Part shown: positions 1 to 7,699 of the stretch, piece after piece
How positions within the stretch are numbered: the stretch's first letter is position 1
Layout of the letters: every line of letters begins with the position of its first letter
DNA from: Alicyclobacillus_A sp963788285
Lineage (GTDB): Bacteria; Bacillota; Bacilli; Alicyclobacillales; Alicyclobacillaceae
Length of the DNA stretch: 64,000 bases
Direction of reading: 5' to 3'
Assembly (NCBI GenBank): GCA_963788285.1
Contig: CAWBGB010000012.1
Coordinates: forward strand, 1 to 64,000
Translations under genes and position numbers: made by a program
Notes under the pieces: generated by a model
What the model saw: only the letters and a program-made list of their open reading frames with translations
Databases searched by the model: none
What the model was told of the DNA's origin: nothing

Positions 1-76
1 TTACCCTACAAGGCCTCAGTAATCTGCAAAACACTCATCTATAAACAATTTTGTGAAACTTAGTATAAATTTTCAC

Positions 77-895
77 TTAATCATCAAGACTGAGAACCAT
101 TTGCGGTGTTTCAATTTCATGATTTTGCTTAAATGATGTAACCGCAGTTCCAACTGCAAAAAATTCGATCACGTGAATATCCCAACCATGATGGGTGGCT
201 TCTTCAATCGTTACACCCACAATTCCCTCTGCTTTCTCTTCATGCGCTTCTTGTTGCATCCGCTCCATGGCAAGCTCACGCGCTTCATAGAGCGCTTGCG
301 TAAATTGTGGTAACTCTTTATTTTGTACGATATTGCTGAGCGCTAGAAACATCCCTTGATGAGCAACGTGATACACGCAGGTGCCCATTGCAAGCGACAG
401 TGGACGATAACCTGCCTTCAGCAGTGTCCAGAAGTCTTGTCCACTCAAATCTGAAGTAAAGGGCAACCCATTTGCACGTCTCCATATGTGTGATTTGTCT
501 CTTGCAGCAACCGCCGTACCGATAGCGATAAATTCCGCATTGTGTTCGCCCCATTCGTAACGGTTGATTTTCAAGCGTACACCAACAACACCATCAGCGC
601 CAAGCGCACGGGCTTCTTCTTCCATTCGGCTCATTGCAAGCTCTCGCGCGTGGTACATGGCTTGCGTTAACTTGTCAAGCTCTTGGTTTTGACCCCAGCG
701 TTGACGTTGATATCCAATATGATAAATGGAAGTACCGACCACCAAGCCAATCGGTTCAAAGCCGGCGTCGCGAACAAGCAAGAATTCATTGACAGACAAA
801 TCGGATGTAAATACACCGTTGGCGTTTCCGCTACTGCGTAATTGATGTAGTCTTTCCAGTGCATGTTGCGGCAAATCTTGATAATCATTTTCCAT
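77..895 (-). CDS. Tandem YbjQ-type (DUF74-like) domain protein, downstream gene of the triad
   Basis: The 272-residue protein consists of two copies of a YbjQ-like domain, about residues 28-132 and 145-255. Each copy starts with FTSDLS, continues through a GxxVYH- or GxSIYH-type strand and a long helix with RELAM-RM, and ends in an EF-AIGTAV or EF-AVGTAV strand. Family members form small beta-rich oligomers often annotated 'heavy metal-binding', but the biochemical role is not established. There is no signal peptide or membrane segment, so it is probably cytosolic. It follows its paralogue by 29 nt behind a GGAGG ribosome site, which fits an operon with the two genes upstream on this strand. 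The DNA is visibly more AT-rich than the core genes, which suggests transfer. The domain call is confident; the function is unknown. Confidence 0.8.
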   Translation of the reverse strand: MENDYQDLPQHALERLHQLRSSGNANGVFTSDLSVNEFLLVRDAGFEPIGLVVGTSIYHIGYQRQRWGQNQELDKLTQAMYHARELAMSRMEEEARALGADGVVGVRLKINRYEWGEHNAEFIAIGTAVAARDKSHIWRRANGLPFTSDLSGQDFWTLLKAGYRPLSLAMGTCVYHVAHQGMFLALSNIVQNKELPQFTQALYEARELAMERMQQEAHEEKAEGIVGVTIEEATHHGWDIHVIEFFAVGTAVTSFKQNHEIETPQMVLSLDD

Positions 896-924
896 TAAAA
901 ATTTTCCTCCTAATAATTAGTCTC

Positions 925-1815
925 TCAAATCAATTTCATTATTTTTTCTTTTTCACGCATTTTACCACTTAAATCAAGTACCATTTTCGGTTGACTTGGA
1001 ATAAAATTGCGTTCGTATTGGATGGCTGTTCCAAGTGCAATGAATTCTAAAACGTGATCTTCTCGCCTATCGAACTCCGTTTTTCCGGTATATGTAGTCG
1101 CCGATCTTTCTACTTCTACTCCAATTACTTTAAATTCTGTTTGATGCGCGAGAATAAGATCTGCACCAATTTGTGCGGCTTCATTTTTCATTCTGTGTAA
1201 CGCATTGTTTCTTGTCATTTGTACCGCTTGCGTGTAGGTCGTAAGTTCGCGGTTGTACCAACTTTCGCTGTTCCACTCTTCTTGTTGGGTTGTATACTTA
1301 TAATAAATAGAAATTCCCATCACAAGTCCTATAGGTAATGCTCCTGCATTGATAAGCTGCACTAATTCTTGTCCATTAACGGTGCAGAGAATGGGTTTTG
1401 GTGTTGTACGATGATATCCTTGAATTCTTACCGCCGTTCCAACAACAATAAATTCTGTTATATGCTGATGTGTGCCCGATGGACCCGGTTTGGCTAAAAA
1501 TTTTATGCCAACCACCGCATCCGCTCCCATCCCCTGCGCTTCGTCCGACATCCGCTGAATGGCGATTTTACGGGATTCTTCGTACGGTTTTTGTATGTAA
1601 GACAATTCGCCGCTATTCCAAGTTCCAGCGCTTTGCGCAATGGAATAACCAATATGATACACACAGCTTCCCATTACTTGTCCGATGGGTTCAAATCCGA
1701 TTTTTTTCATAAGAAACCATTCTTTAACAGATAGGTCACTGGTCCACGGCATGCTTCCATCTTTCTGTTGTTGAATCCGTTTGAGTACATTGGGCGGTAA
1801 CCTTCTATCATTCAT
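925..1815 (-). CDS. Tandem YbjQ-type domain protein, paralogue of its neighbour
   Basis: This is a second two-domain YbjQ-like protein of 296 residues. Repeat one, about residues 24-132, begins WTSDLS and contains GSCVYHIGY. Repeat two, about residues 143-275, is more divergent: its opening motif is CTVNGQ and an insertion of about 20 residues precedes the closing EFIALGTAI strand. An extra charged tail follows. The start is supported by GGAGG upstream, and 21 nt separate it from the 124-codon gene before it. The pair probably arose by duplication and may form hetero-oligomers; that is inference. No catalytic motif is recognisable and the AT-rich composition matches the rest of the triad. Confidence 0.8.
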   Translation of the reverse strand: MNDRRLPPNVLKRIQQQKDGSMPWTSDLSVKEWFLMKKIGFEPIGQVMGSCVYHIGYSIAQSAGTWNSGELSYIQKPYEESRKIAIQRMSDEAQGMGADAVVGIKFLAKPGPSGTHQHITEFIVVGTAVRIQGYHRTTPKPILCTVNGQELVQLINAGALPIGLVMGISIYYKYTTQQEEWNSESWYNRELTTYTQAVQMTRNNALHRMKNEAAQIGADLILAHQTEFKVIGVEVERSATTYTGKTEFDRREDHVLEFIALGTAIQYERNFIPSQPKMVLDLSGKMREKEKIMKLI

Positions 1816-1836
1816 AAAATTTCCTCCGTTTCATAT

Positions 1837-2211
1837 TTATGATAACAAAAACTTCTCCAAAACGCTGCGGGCACTTTCATTTTCTTTCGCATATTGCGCT
1901 AATTCTTGCGAAAATTGATTCATCCAATCTTCAAATTTAAGATTTTCTGTTTTTAATTTAATCCCTCTGACTGTTTTACTCTTTTCCGCCTTAATTCCGT
2001 GTTTTTTATGAAATGTGAGGATATATGTATTTGTTTCAAATCCGATTTCAATCTTTGATACATGTGTTTCCTTGGAAAACAAAGGCTTTTCTCTTTGAAC
2101 AATTACTTTGTTAGGCAACGCATCTTCTAATCGTACCGCAAGTGCTTCGATTAACGCACTTTCATCCGTAATGCTTTGCCGCCAACTTGCAGCATTTAAA
2201 TCAAAGTCCAA
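1837..2211 (-). CDS. Small hypothetical protein, first gene of the YbjQ operon
   Basis: I do not recognise the family. The 124-residue soluble protein has a central beta-rich part, about residues 36-80 with alternating charged and hydrophobic residues, and a C-terminal helix ending in LEKFLLS. It starts at TTG with a strong AAGGAGGG ribosome site 6 nt upstream; no ATG start gives a comparable signal. It leads the operon and is followed after 21 nt by the larger YbjQ-type gene, so it is likely a functional partner of the two tandem-domain proteins. There is no signal peptide, no membrane segment and no known catalytic motif. The AT-rich DNA is unlike the core genes downstream. Confidence 0.6.
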   Translation of the reverse strand: MDFDLNAASWRQSITDESALIEALAVRLEDALPNKVIVQREKPLFSKETHVSKIEIGFETNTYILTFHKKHGIKAEKSKTVRGIKLKTENLKFEDWMNQFSQELAQYAKENESARSVLEKFLLS

Positions 2212-2400
2212 TGTACTCCCTCCTTCTCATTTTTATAATTATAATATTTTTTTGAATTTTTAACACTCCTCGAATGAGTATATCTTATTTCTTCTCCAAT
2301 TCACCGTACCAGGTTCTCCGTAATATTTCGCTCCAACGGATTCTTTCTACCGTTTCAATTATCTTTTTCCCTCTTTTTCAATAAAAGTTAAACAGTGTAG

Positions 2401-2480
2401 GGGGCTACCAACAAACTTCCATACGCTTCAACACGACTCTTAATATCTGAAAGTCGAGTGGTTTCCTTTGTTGTAGCCCC
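2401..2480. repeat. Long imperfect inverted repeat able to form an 80-nt hairpin
   Basis: GGGGCTAC-AACAAA at the left end pairs with TTTGTTGTAGCCCC at the right end, with one bulged base. Inside, CGACTC faces GAGTCG-like sequence, so the arms can extend inwards. The right arm is followed on the plus strand by a T-rich run (TTTTACTCTTTT), as in a factor-independent terminator. On the minus strand it lies directly after the 26-codon reading frame at 2483-2563. It could be a terminator, a structured RNA or the remnant of a small mobile element. Confidence 0.55.
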
Positions 2481-2482
2481 TT

Positions 2483-2563
2483 TTACTCTTTTGTAATCAA
2501 AGATATTAACTTAGTAGCAAGGAAAAGTACAACACCATTAACAATCGTATAAGTCCCGTTCAT
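2483..2563 (-). CDS. Possible 26-residue hydrophobic peptide, type I toxin-like
   Basis: This short frame from ATG encodes a peptide with one hydrophobic stretch (YTIVNGVVLFLATKLISLI) and a charged TKE tail, the general architecture of small type I toxin peptides and holin-like toxins. A TAG stop lies upstream in the same frame, immediately before AGGAGG. That AGGAGG is about 25 nt from the ATG, so the initiation point is uncertain. The 80-nt hairpin begins three bases after the stop. I cannot match it to a named toxin family; the proposal rests on architecture only. Confidence 0.25.
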   Translation of the reverse strand: MNGTYTIVNGVVLFLATKLISLITKE

Positions 2564-2846
2564 CCAAGACAGACGATTCGTCCAGTCTCCCTCCTAGTCT
2601 GTGTTGTAGTACACATCAACCCTGGTAATGAATCAGCAGTGACGATCGCAATAGCGAATAATTAATAGGTTAGGTGCATCCAAAAACGTGCCACTGTGCT
2701 CGATTGAATCGTCTTCCATCTCATGTATGGTTTTTAAGTTTCAAACAACAACTCCGAGGCAACCACGTGGTTGTTTTCTATGGGGCACGATCTCGATCGA
2801 GTAAACACAAGAACGTTTTTGTCGTGCACGACTACTCCCAATCAGA
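2564..2846. other. AT-rich intergenic stretch with short palindromes
   Basis: I see no convincing gene here. The stretch contains two perfect short palindromes, CAACCACGTGGTTG at 2760-2773 and GTCGTGCACGAC at 2821-2832. The first is followed on the plus strand by TTTTC and might act as a weak terminator. The sequence has the low GC content of the flanking accessory genes. Confidence 0.5.
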
Positions 2847-3308
2847 TTAACGTAACAGTCCGCCAGTGTATTTCAACCTATACACAACATCGTTGCCTCG
2901 GCAGATAGTTTCATCTCCCCAAAAAGTCGCAAAATCACCTTCATGTGCATTGTACGTGTAAATTCCAATGCAATATTCCTTCGGAGCACGGAAAGGATTA
3001 TCTCTAGAAACCTGTCGCAATGCGGATCGAAGAAACGCATATATGCTTTTAACGTCGTCACGAGAAACAATGGTTTTTTCGACGCCGCCCGAATAACCCA
3101 TCGACCACACAGGTTGTTCGTCGTAATACACGGTTTCCTGACCGACAAAGAAGGAGACACCAAAATATATGTCACGGTAGAAGAGTGAACCATCACGATA
3201 TTCAAGTTGGCGAGACCCGGCCAACAATGGGCTGTCATCCTCCTCCGAAGCATAGGTGGCTCGCTTTGCATCCAGTATGAAATTAAATAATTGAGTCAAC
3301 CAATTCAT
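2847..3308 (-). CDS. DUF5680-like protein
   Basis: The 153-residue protein resembles the DUF5680 domain found alone or fused to small DNA-binding regulators in Firmicutes. Recognisable parts are an early helix (LTQLFNFILDAKRATYA), a strand with ELEYRDG-like character (RQLEYRDGSLFYRD), the YFGVSFFVGQETVYY block and the PVWSMGYSGG turn. It lacks any DNA-binding helix-turn-helix, so it is a stand-alone copy. The biochemical function of the family is unknown. The ATG overlaps a GAGGTGA motif with tight spacing, so the precise start is uncertain. It sits isolated in the accessory stretch with no obvious operon partner. Confidence 0.6.
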   Translation of the reverse strand: MNWLTQLFNFILDAKRATYASEEDDSPLLAGSRQLEYRDGSLFYRDIYFGVSFFVGQETVYYDEQPVWSMGYSGGVEKTIVSRDDVKSIYAFLRSALRQVSRDNPFRAPKEYCIGIYTYNAHEGDFATFWGDETICRGNDVVYRLKYTGGLLR

Positions 3309-3321
3309 TCACCTCACTGGA

Positions 3322-4367
3322 TTGCCATACAACTCTATTTTTCGGCTCTTGGCTGGAATCTCCATGTTACTGAATTTCCTTTGTTTAGAGGGGTCTAACA
3401 CCATAGAGTTGTGCGACAATAAGGCGGTGTACGCATATTACGCATATAAGGTGTCGACTGGAATCACCCATGGTATGGACATATCAACTCAAATGGGACT
3501 AGTTGAACTTACGGATGACCAGGATTATGCAGATTTGATCATCTTCAGCTTAAAGGGACTTTGTTCTCAGGAAATGTTGTTTTTGACGAAAGACTATTCA
3601 ATCCTGAGCTTTCCTGTGATCATGGTTCTTCCCTTTCCCCCAACAACAACGCGCATTTGATCCATGCGACGAGAGATATTGATCTGGATTACACACGGCA
3701 TGTTAGTCAAAATCCTAAAACTAATGTCCTTTTCAATCGCCAATCTCGTTCCGTTACTAGCTTTTTTTATGGAGCAGATGGGCGTCTGCTACCACAATTT
3801 TCGAACAATAAAGTCGTACAGCAAATGAATTCGGTTATTTGTCACCCAATAGTGACAGATATTTGTTTACAACGGCTCGTGCAAGACACTTAGATGAATC
3901 CACAAAATATGGTAAAATTGGACATTTCCAAACGAAGGACTTGCATTCAAGTTCCGATCTGCTCTCGGTTTTAGTCTTGGAACAACGCGAAAAGAACGCC
4001 CTTATCTCTTTTGTGATACGGCAAATCGCGATGCACAACGCGAAAATCAGCGCTTGGATAGCGAAGTCATTAGGCAAAAGATTACTCAGAATAGACACCC
4101 CACTACGGCTACCCATTGCGTACACAACCACAGTCTTCATGGAGGTTGAGTTTGATGAGATATGTTCCGGTTGTTGACGATGTGAAAGTCGCACGATATA
4201 TCGTTGAACAGTTCCAATGGAGATGGAATCCCGACGACACACGATTTTGTCTTACGCGTATTAGAGTTGGAACTGAAATAGCTGATGATCATAGGAGTAG
4301 CTTCAAGAAAAGCACCTCGTTAGATTTTCAACGCGTTGTCTCATTTTTTACGAACACGCACCCTTGA
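3322..4367 (+). pseudogene. Unrecognised plus-strand coding remnant in three successive frames
   Basis: Four overlapping open frames on the plus strand (3322-3660, 3561-3893, 3839-4177, 4116-4367) follow each other with frame changes. Several segments read like real protein rather than noise, for example ELTDDQDYADLIIFSLKG, then NAHLIHATRDIDLDYTRHVS and NVLFNRQSRSVTSFFYGADG, then YLFTTARARHLDESTKYGKI. The simplest reading is one gene broken by at least two frameshifts near 3560 and 3880. I do not recognise the family. It is the only sizeable plus-strand gene in the first 19 kb, which fits an accessory insertion. An antisense frame at 3835-4242 is less protein-like and was not adopted. Confidence 0.35.
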
Positions 4368-4418
4368 TTCTGCAGGGTTTCGCCGTTGTTCTTGTATCAG
4401 CTATAAAGAACAAATCGA

Positions 4419-4697
4419 TCAGAAATAAAGAACCCTTACAGCTTCTCCGTGAATGGTGGGCAATGTCGATACGCGGACATCGTACTGCATGGTCTCGGAC
4501 TCCCAGCGAAATGCGCCGTCCTGGGGCAAACGTGACTCCGCGACATCCATCCGTGTGAGCGCCTTTACGCGACGAACCACCTCCGCGCCAATCTGCTCGG
4601 TCCACAAAAAAGTCTCCAGCTTCCCGTGCTTGCGGAATTTCACAATGAACTGGTCCTTGGCCGTGTAATATGCCGCCGACAGTTCCTCCATCTTCAT
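4419..4697 (-). pseudogene. comGA: Fragment of a GspE/PilB/ComGA-type secretion ATPase
   Basis: The 92-codon frame matches the N2-domain part of traffic ATPases that power competence pseudopili and type IV pili. RLPQDGAFRWE and the following YDVRVSTLPTIHGEAV are the conserved block that normally precedes the nucleotide-binding region. The frame then stops after VLYF, with no Walker A, Asp box or Walker B following in any frame, so at most about a quarter of the gene remains. The upstream DNA-uptake ATPase N-terminus is also short. This is evidently a truncated, non-functional copy. Whether it was comGA or pilB cannot be decided from this fragment. It matches the decay of pilT and pilD at 18.2-19.8 kb. 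Confidence 0.7.
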
Positions 4698-4790
4698 CCC
4701 TCAGTGTAGGAGGAATTTCGAGAGAAACGGTCGGCGGCCTGTTTTCTACACGTGACCAGCAACATTGTTTTGTAGAATACTGCTAAGAAT

Positions 4791-5207
4791 TTATAGATTT
4801 GAAGCGACAGTACGATGGGATCTCCGCGCGAACGTGAGTTTCCACGCACCATTCAACCGATAACCCAGCACATGCCACTCACCCCAATCCATCAGCAAAC
4901 GGTCACGTTTTGAGAACGTGCGCGTTCCATCGGGGTGAGAGTGAAAGGAGCCGAGTACGGTCCACTGCCGTTCCATGATCTCGTACGCGAAGTGAATGAC
5001 CGCCACCGGGTCCACTTGGAACGAGTACGTCGACGCACGCGCGCGTAACGACTGAAATAACGGACGGCCACTGCATGCCTCAAACACGAAGAGGCCGCAC
5101 ACTTCGAGTGGAAAACCTCTCGACGCTGCGGACAGGCATTCGGCTTGCAACCCTGTAGACCACCAAGGGGGAGGGTCATTCGACGAAATCAAACTCCATG
5201 TCTCCAA
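4791..5207 (-). CDS. JAMM/MPN-domain (JAB) metalloprotease-like protein
   Basis: The 138-residue protein carries a complete JAMM zinc motif. A glutamate lies in LEVCGLF at about residue 35, then HSHPDGTRTFSKRD at about residues 92-105 gives His, His, Ser and Asp with the canonical H-x-H-x7-S-x2-D spacing. Bacterial stand-alone JAB proteins of this kind cleave isopeptide or C-terminal peptide bonds, for example in sulfur-carrier or ubiquitin-like pathways. The substrate here is unknown and no ubiquitin-like gene is adjacent. The first ATG lies inside the 3' end of obg, a 32-nt overlap behind a weak GGAG; a TTG start about 17 codons later is also possible. It probably lies in the obg transcript. 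It is not the pheB/pheA pair that follows obg in B. subtilis. Confidence 0.75.
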   Translation of the reverse strand: METWSLISSNDPPPWWSTGLQAECLSAASRGFPLEVCGLFVFEACSGRPLFQSLRARASTYSFQVDPVAVIHFAYEIMERQWTVLGSFHSHPDGTRTFSKRDRLLMDWGEWHVLGYRLNGAWKLTFARRSHRTVASNL

Positions 5208-6465
5208 TTCGGATCACGTCGCCTTCCTTCGCCCCGCGCTGACGTAACGCATCGTCGACGCCTTTGTTCTTCAAAATTCGCTGAAACCGCACCACGGCGT
5301 CGTATTGCGCGAAATTGGTCATCTTCACCAGTTTGTCTAATTCAGCACTCTGGACGACAAAGCGGTTGCCCTGTCGCAGGATTTCAAACGGTTCCTTCTT
5401 TTCGTACCGATACACTTTCTTCTCCGCAACGTCCTCCTCGGGTGCCGTCGGTTCCCACACAGGTTCCTCTTGTGCCACTTCATCCAAAGTGTCTGCGATG
5501 GCATAGACCAACTCTTTTACGCCCTGACCCGTCACGCCGGAGATCGGGAACACTCGATGTTCAGGGTACGCCTCCCGAAATTTGGACAGATTCTCCTCCG
5601 CGCCAGGCACGTCCATTTTGTTGGCGGCAACCAACTCAGAGCGGGTGGCCAGTCGAGCATCATACGCTTCGAGTTCGGAGCGGATGATCTGGTAATCCCG
5701 AATGGGATTACGGCCCTCCGTCGCAGCCATGTCGAGCACGTGCACAATCACTCGCGTACGCTCGACGTGCCGAAGAAACTCGTGGCCAAGCCCGTGTCCG
5801 TCGTGCGCGCCCTCAATTAAACCCGGCAAATCCGCCATGACGAAACTGCGCTCGTCGCCCACACGGACGACCCCAAGCTCAGGTGCCAATGTGGTAAAGT
5901 GATAGGCTGCGACTTTCGGACGTGCCGCAGTCACAGAAGACAGCAAGGTGGATTTACCTACGCTCGGGAACCCGACCAGACCGACATCCGCCAGTACTTT
6001 CAACTCCAGCAGCAGGTTGCGCTCTTCGCCCGGCTCACCCTTTTCCGCCATATCAGGCGCCTTGTTCACTTCGGTTGCAAAGCGCGTGTTACCACGCCCA
6101 CCTCGTCCGCCTTTTGCGACAACCAAGCGTTGCCCCTCGCGCACCAAGTCACCCAGGAACTCCCCGGTGTCGGCGTCCTTCACAATCGTTCCTGGCGGCA
6201 CCTTGACTATCAGGTCAGGCGCGCTCTTGCCATGCTGATTCTTCGTTTTTCCGTGTTCGCCTCGTTCAGCCTTGAAGTGGCGTTGATAACGAAAGTCAAT
6301 CAGTGTCCGAAGTCCTCCGTCCACCACAAACACGACGTCGCCACCGCGGCCCCCATCGCCACCGGCAGGCCCACCCAGTGGCACGTACTTCTCTCGGCGG
6401 TAGGAGACAATCCCGTTGCCTCCGTCACCACCTTTTACGTAGATTTTTGCTTGATCCACAAACAT
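5176..6465 (-). CDS. obg: Obg/CgtA ribosome-associated GTPase
   Basis: The 429-residue protein has the three Obg parts. The glycine-rich N-terminal Obg fold covers residues 1-158 (KGGDGGNG, PAGGDGGRGG). The GTPase domain follows, with G1 GFPSVGKST, G3 DLPGLIEGA and G4 NKMD. The C-terminal OCT domain (about 345-429) ends in EFDFVE. Obg binds the large ribosomal subunit, is essential in most bacteria, and in Bacillus couples GTP state to Spo0A and SigmaB activation. AAAGGAG lies 10 nt before the ATG. It follows spo0B by 31 nt, the same pair as in B. subtilis, so the two are likely co-transcribed. The call is secure. Confidence 0.98.
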   Translation of the reverse strand: MFVDQAKIYVKGGDGGNGIVSYRREKYVPLGGPAGGDGGRGGDVVFVVDGGLRTLIDFRYQRHFKAERGEHGKTKNQHGKSAPDLIVKVPPGTIVKDADTGEFLGDLVREGQRLVVAKGGRGGRGNTRFATEVNKAPDMAEKGEPGEERNLLLELKVLADVGLVGFPSVGKSTLLSSVTAARPKVAAYHFTTLAPELGVVRVGDERSFVMADLPGLIEGAHDGHGLGHEFLRHVERTRVIVHVLDMAATEGRNPIRDYQIIRSELEAYDARLATRSELVAANKMDVPGAEENLSKFREAYPEHRVFPISGVTGQGVKELVYAIADTLDEVAQEEPVWEPTAPEEDVAEKKVYRYEKKEPFEILRQGNRFVVQSAELDKLVKMTNFAQYDAVVRFQRILKNKGVDDALRQRGAKEGDVIRIGDMEFDFVE

Positions 6466-6496
6466 CGCTTACCGACTCCTTTGTCGCACGAACACC

Positions 6497-6982
6497 TCAT
6501 GCTGTTGACCATTGAACGTCGAACAAAAGGTAACTCCACGGCTCACTCTGTACATTGTTCCACGAATCCCGTAATTCTTCTCCCAACGAGACCGTGATGT
6601 GGAGCGGTGGATGGCAACGGTCGACAGGTGATGTAATAGACAGCGTCGCCGTAGCTTGCCCGCATTGAGCTGCCAACGATTCGAGCTTCTCCAGCAGCCG
6701 GCAAAGCTCCGCCGACTCACCTTTCCGGAGTAAGATATCCTCCGCCACATGCGCGAATCGCACCCGTGGACACTGCGCAGCCGTCCACAACAACTGAGGT
6801 TCAGTACTGTGCATTTGCACCAGAGACAAGGATTGCAACCAGTTCGCCAGATCGTTCACGGCATGCAAAGCCTTATCTGGTTTTTCCATCTGTATGTAGG
6901 CTTTCACCAACTGTAAGCTATTCATTACATCGTGTCGATGCCGGCGGAACGCTTCGCTTGCATCCAGAGTAAACTCGTACAC
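6497..6982 (-). CDS. spo0B: Spo0B-type sporulation phosphotransferase
   Basis: The protein begins with a helical hairpin containing RHRHDVMNSLQLVKAYIQM. This matches the Spo0B phosphorelay helix, in which the histidine after the arginine accepts phosphate from Spo0F and passes it to Spo0A. The remaining part is a degenerate histidine-kinase-like fold without the ATP-binding boxes, as expected. The length of 161 residues is slightly shorter than the B. subtilis protein. GTG at 6982 is preferred because GGGGG sits 8 nt upstream; a TTG five codons earlier would overlap that site. The position between rpmA and obg is the conserved one. The rpmA terminator overlaps its ribosome site. Confidence 0.85.
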   Translation of the reverse strand: MYEFTLDASEAFRRHRHDVMNSLQLVKAYIQMEKPDKALHAVNDLANWLQSLSLVQMHSTEPQLLWTAAQCPRVRFAHVAEDILLRKGESAELCRLLEKLESLAAQCGQATATLSITSPVDRCHPPLHITVSLGEELRDSWNNVQSEPWSYLLFDVQWSTA

Positions 6983-6995
6983 GAAGTTTTCCCCC

Positions 6996-7028
6996 AAAAG
7001 AAAAGCCCGGCAATGTGCCAGGCCCTTC
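6996..7028 (-). terminator. Terminator after rpmA
   Basis: GCCTGGCA-CAT-TGCCGGGC followed by TTTTCTTTT forms a compact hairpin and U-tract 15 nt after the rpmA stop. Its U-tract runs into the spo0B ribosome site, so spo0B and obg may depend on read-through or on an unseen promoter. Confidence 0.75.
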
Positions 7029-7042
7029 CATAGAATCCGTAT

Positions 7043-7345
7043 TTAGGCTTGCGCAACGGCAGTTTCTTCTACAGCATACACACTCACCCGTTTGCGGTCG
7101 CGACCGTAGCGTTCGAACTTCACACGGCCATCAATCAGTGCGTACAGTGTGTCGTCCTTGCCAATCCCTACGTTGTTGCCCGGATGAATTTTGGTACCGC
7201 GCTGGCGAACAATAATGGTACCGCAGTTCACGTATTGTCCGTCTGACCGCTTGACCCCCAGGCGTTTCGCTTCGCTGTCGCGTCCGTTACGGGTACTGGA
7301 AACACCCTTTTTATGCGCGAACCGTTGCAGGTTTAGCTTCAACAT
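7043..7345 (-). CDS. rpmA: 50S ribosomal protein L27 with cleavable N-terminal extension
   Basis: This is L27, 100 residues. The mature N-terminus AHKKGVSSTRNGRDS reaches into the peptidyl-transferase centre. It is preceded by the nine-residue extension MLKLNLQRF, which in Firmicutes is removed after the phenylalanine by the dedicated cysteine protease Prp. Here the prp gene lies directly upstream, 6 nt away, so the processing pair is intact. Position 8 is Arg, where staphylococci have Phe. CAAAGGAG precedes the ATG. It belongs to the rplU-prp-rpmA operon. Confidence 0.98.
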   Translation of the reverse strand: MLKLNLQRFAHKKGVSSTRNGRDSEAKRLGVKRSDGQYVNCGTIIVRQRGTKIHPGNNVGIGKDDTLYALIDGRVKFERYGRDRKRVSVYAVEETAVAQA

Positions 7346-7351
7346 CTGTGA

Positions 7352-7687
7352 TCACTCCTTTGAAATATAAGGTCGCGTCTGAACGACCAAGTACTCCGGA
7401 TACTGTTCTGCGATTTGCCGCAGTCCGAACTCCATACTGCGAAGCAACAGCTGTACGCCATCGTGAGATACCCACTGTTGCGGTACTTCCACTACAAACG
7501 GGTCTGTCTCATCAGACGCCGATAACTCAGCCCCAAGCAATGCTTCGCAACTGTTTACTGCGTTGTACAACAGTACACTGACGGCAGAGCAGACAATATC
7601 CAAGCCGTTTTCGGCGTATCCCGCATGCCCTGACGCATGCACCTTGTGAATCCTGTCAGAGCTTCTAAACACGCTGACGAAAATCAC
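7352..7687 (-). CDS. prp: Ribosomal-processing cysteine protease Prp
   Basis: Prp (YsxB family, 111 residues) trims the N-terminal extension of L27 in Firmicutes. The catalytic histidine lies in the GHAGYAE motif (about residue 21) and the catalytic cysteine in DIVCSAVSVLLYNAVN (about residue 33). Both residues and the spacing agree with the family. The start is GTG, 8 nt after AAGGAT. It sits between rplU and rpmA with 12-nt and 6-nt gaps, which guarantees co-expression with its substrate. Confidence 0.95.
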   Translation of the reverse strand: MIFVSVFRSSDRIHKVHASGHAGYAENGLDIVCSAVSVLLYNAVNSCEALLGAELSASDETDPFVVEVPQQWVSHDGVQLLLRSMEFGLRQIAEQYPEYLVVQTRPYISKE

Positions 7688-7699
7688 AGGCGCACATCC

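Noticed and set aside
2401..2480. The hairpin as an insertion sequence end
   Set aside because: No transposase fragment or target duplication is visible nearby, so it is listed only as a repeat.
3835..4242. Minus-strand frame of 135 codons opposite the plus-strand remnant
   Set aside because: It has no ribosome site or family resemblance, and the plus-strand frames look more like protein.
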